Source: Actinomycetes bacterium | GTDB taxonomy: Bacteria > Actinomycetota > CALGFH01 | DNA: 6,317 bases | NCBI GenBank assembly: GCA_030152105.1 | Contig: JASLIH010000582.1 | Coordinates: 1-6,317 of the forward strand | Direction of reading: 5' to 3' | In this document: positions 6,235 to 6,317 of the stretch, one piece after another | Layout of the letters: every line of letters starts with the position of its first letter | Position numbering within the stretch: the first letter of the stretch is position 1 | Position numbers and translations under genes: made by a program | Notes under the pieces: generated by a model | Seen by the model: only the letters and a program-made list of their open reading frames with translations | What the model was told of the DNA's origin: nothing | Database searches by the model: none

Positions 6235-6317
6235 TTACGGGTAGCTCAGGACGGGAACCACGACATCGGGATTGGCGATGGTCGACGACCCGCCCGTCCC
6301 GTTGATCACGTGGTCGA
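6235..6317 (-). CDS. C-terminal end of an unrecognised gene (partial)
   Basis: The minus strand from the right edge reads without a stop for 26 codons to TAA at 6237-6235. It includes DHVINGTGGSS and ends DVVVPVLSYP. Third positions are G or C in 23 of 26 codons, and codon choice matches the intact genes. The small-residue and Val-rich composition looks like a real protein end (beta-rich), unlike the Arg/Pro-rich shadows nearby. The family is not recognised and the rest of the gene lies outside the window. If real, it lies in the same direction as the GS operon about 540 bp upstream of it, so it is probably transcribed separately. A chance open frame of this length is quite possible in GC-rich DNA. 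Confidence 0.4.
   Translation of the reverse strand, partial: DHVINGTGGSSTIANPDVVVPVLSYP

Noticed and set aside
6238..6260. GGGTAGCTCAGG resembling a tRNA D-arm
   Set aside because: No acceptor stem, anticodon arm or TPsiC arm can be built around it; it lies in the candidate partial coding frame on the other strand.

Overview
The window is GC-rich DNA with strongly GC-biased third codon positions, actinobacterial-type gene families and an IS5-like transposase remnant. This suggests a chromosomal accessory stretch of a high-GC actinobacterium (Actinomycetota). The species cannot be named from the sequence. Nothing here indicates phage, CRISPR or RNA genes of known type.

Layout. Positions 1-276 (minus) hold a decayed, frameshifted piece of an IS5-like transposase that runs off the left edge. 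Positions 460-984 (minus) encode a MarR-family regulator. It is divergent from a microsomal-type epoxide hydrolase at 1054-2229 (plus). The start of the regulator and the intergenic space carry two copies of an 18-bp element (947-964 and 983-1000, 36 bp apart, core GACA-N6-TGTC). They bracket a near-consensus promoter, TTGACA-N17-TACGGT, that points at the hydrolase. The simplest reading is an autoregulated MarR repressor controlling an epoxide or xenobiotic detoxification gene. Positions 2230-2756 have no convincing gene. They do hold a near-perfect 24-bp palindrome just after the hydrolase stop and a 106-nt inverted-repeat element (2400-2505) that can fold as a three-way junction.

Positions 2757-5691 form a tight minus-strand operon in the order glutamine synthetase-like ligase (4342-5691), amidohydrolase (3165-4337), VOC-fold protein (2757-3172). 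The first two are separated by 4 bp and the last two overlap or abut. The ligase and amidohydrolase are the two halves of the fungal FluG protein encoded as separate genes. In actinobacteria, GlnA3/GlnA4-type ligases of this kind gamma-glutamylate amines. A plausible role for the operon is therefore making and breaking gamma-glutamyl-amide intermediates during amine use, with the VOC protein as an unassigned third partner. The VOC gene carries a frameshift close to its N-terminus.

Positions 5692-6234 look non-coding and contain a perfect 7-bp-arm hairpin. At the right edge, 6235-6317 (minus) reads as the last 26 codons of an unrecognised gene that leaves the window.
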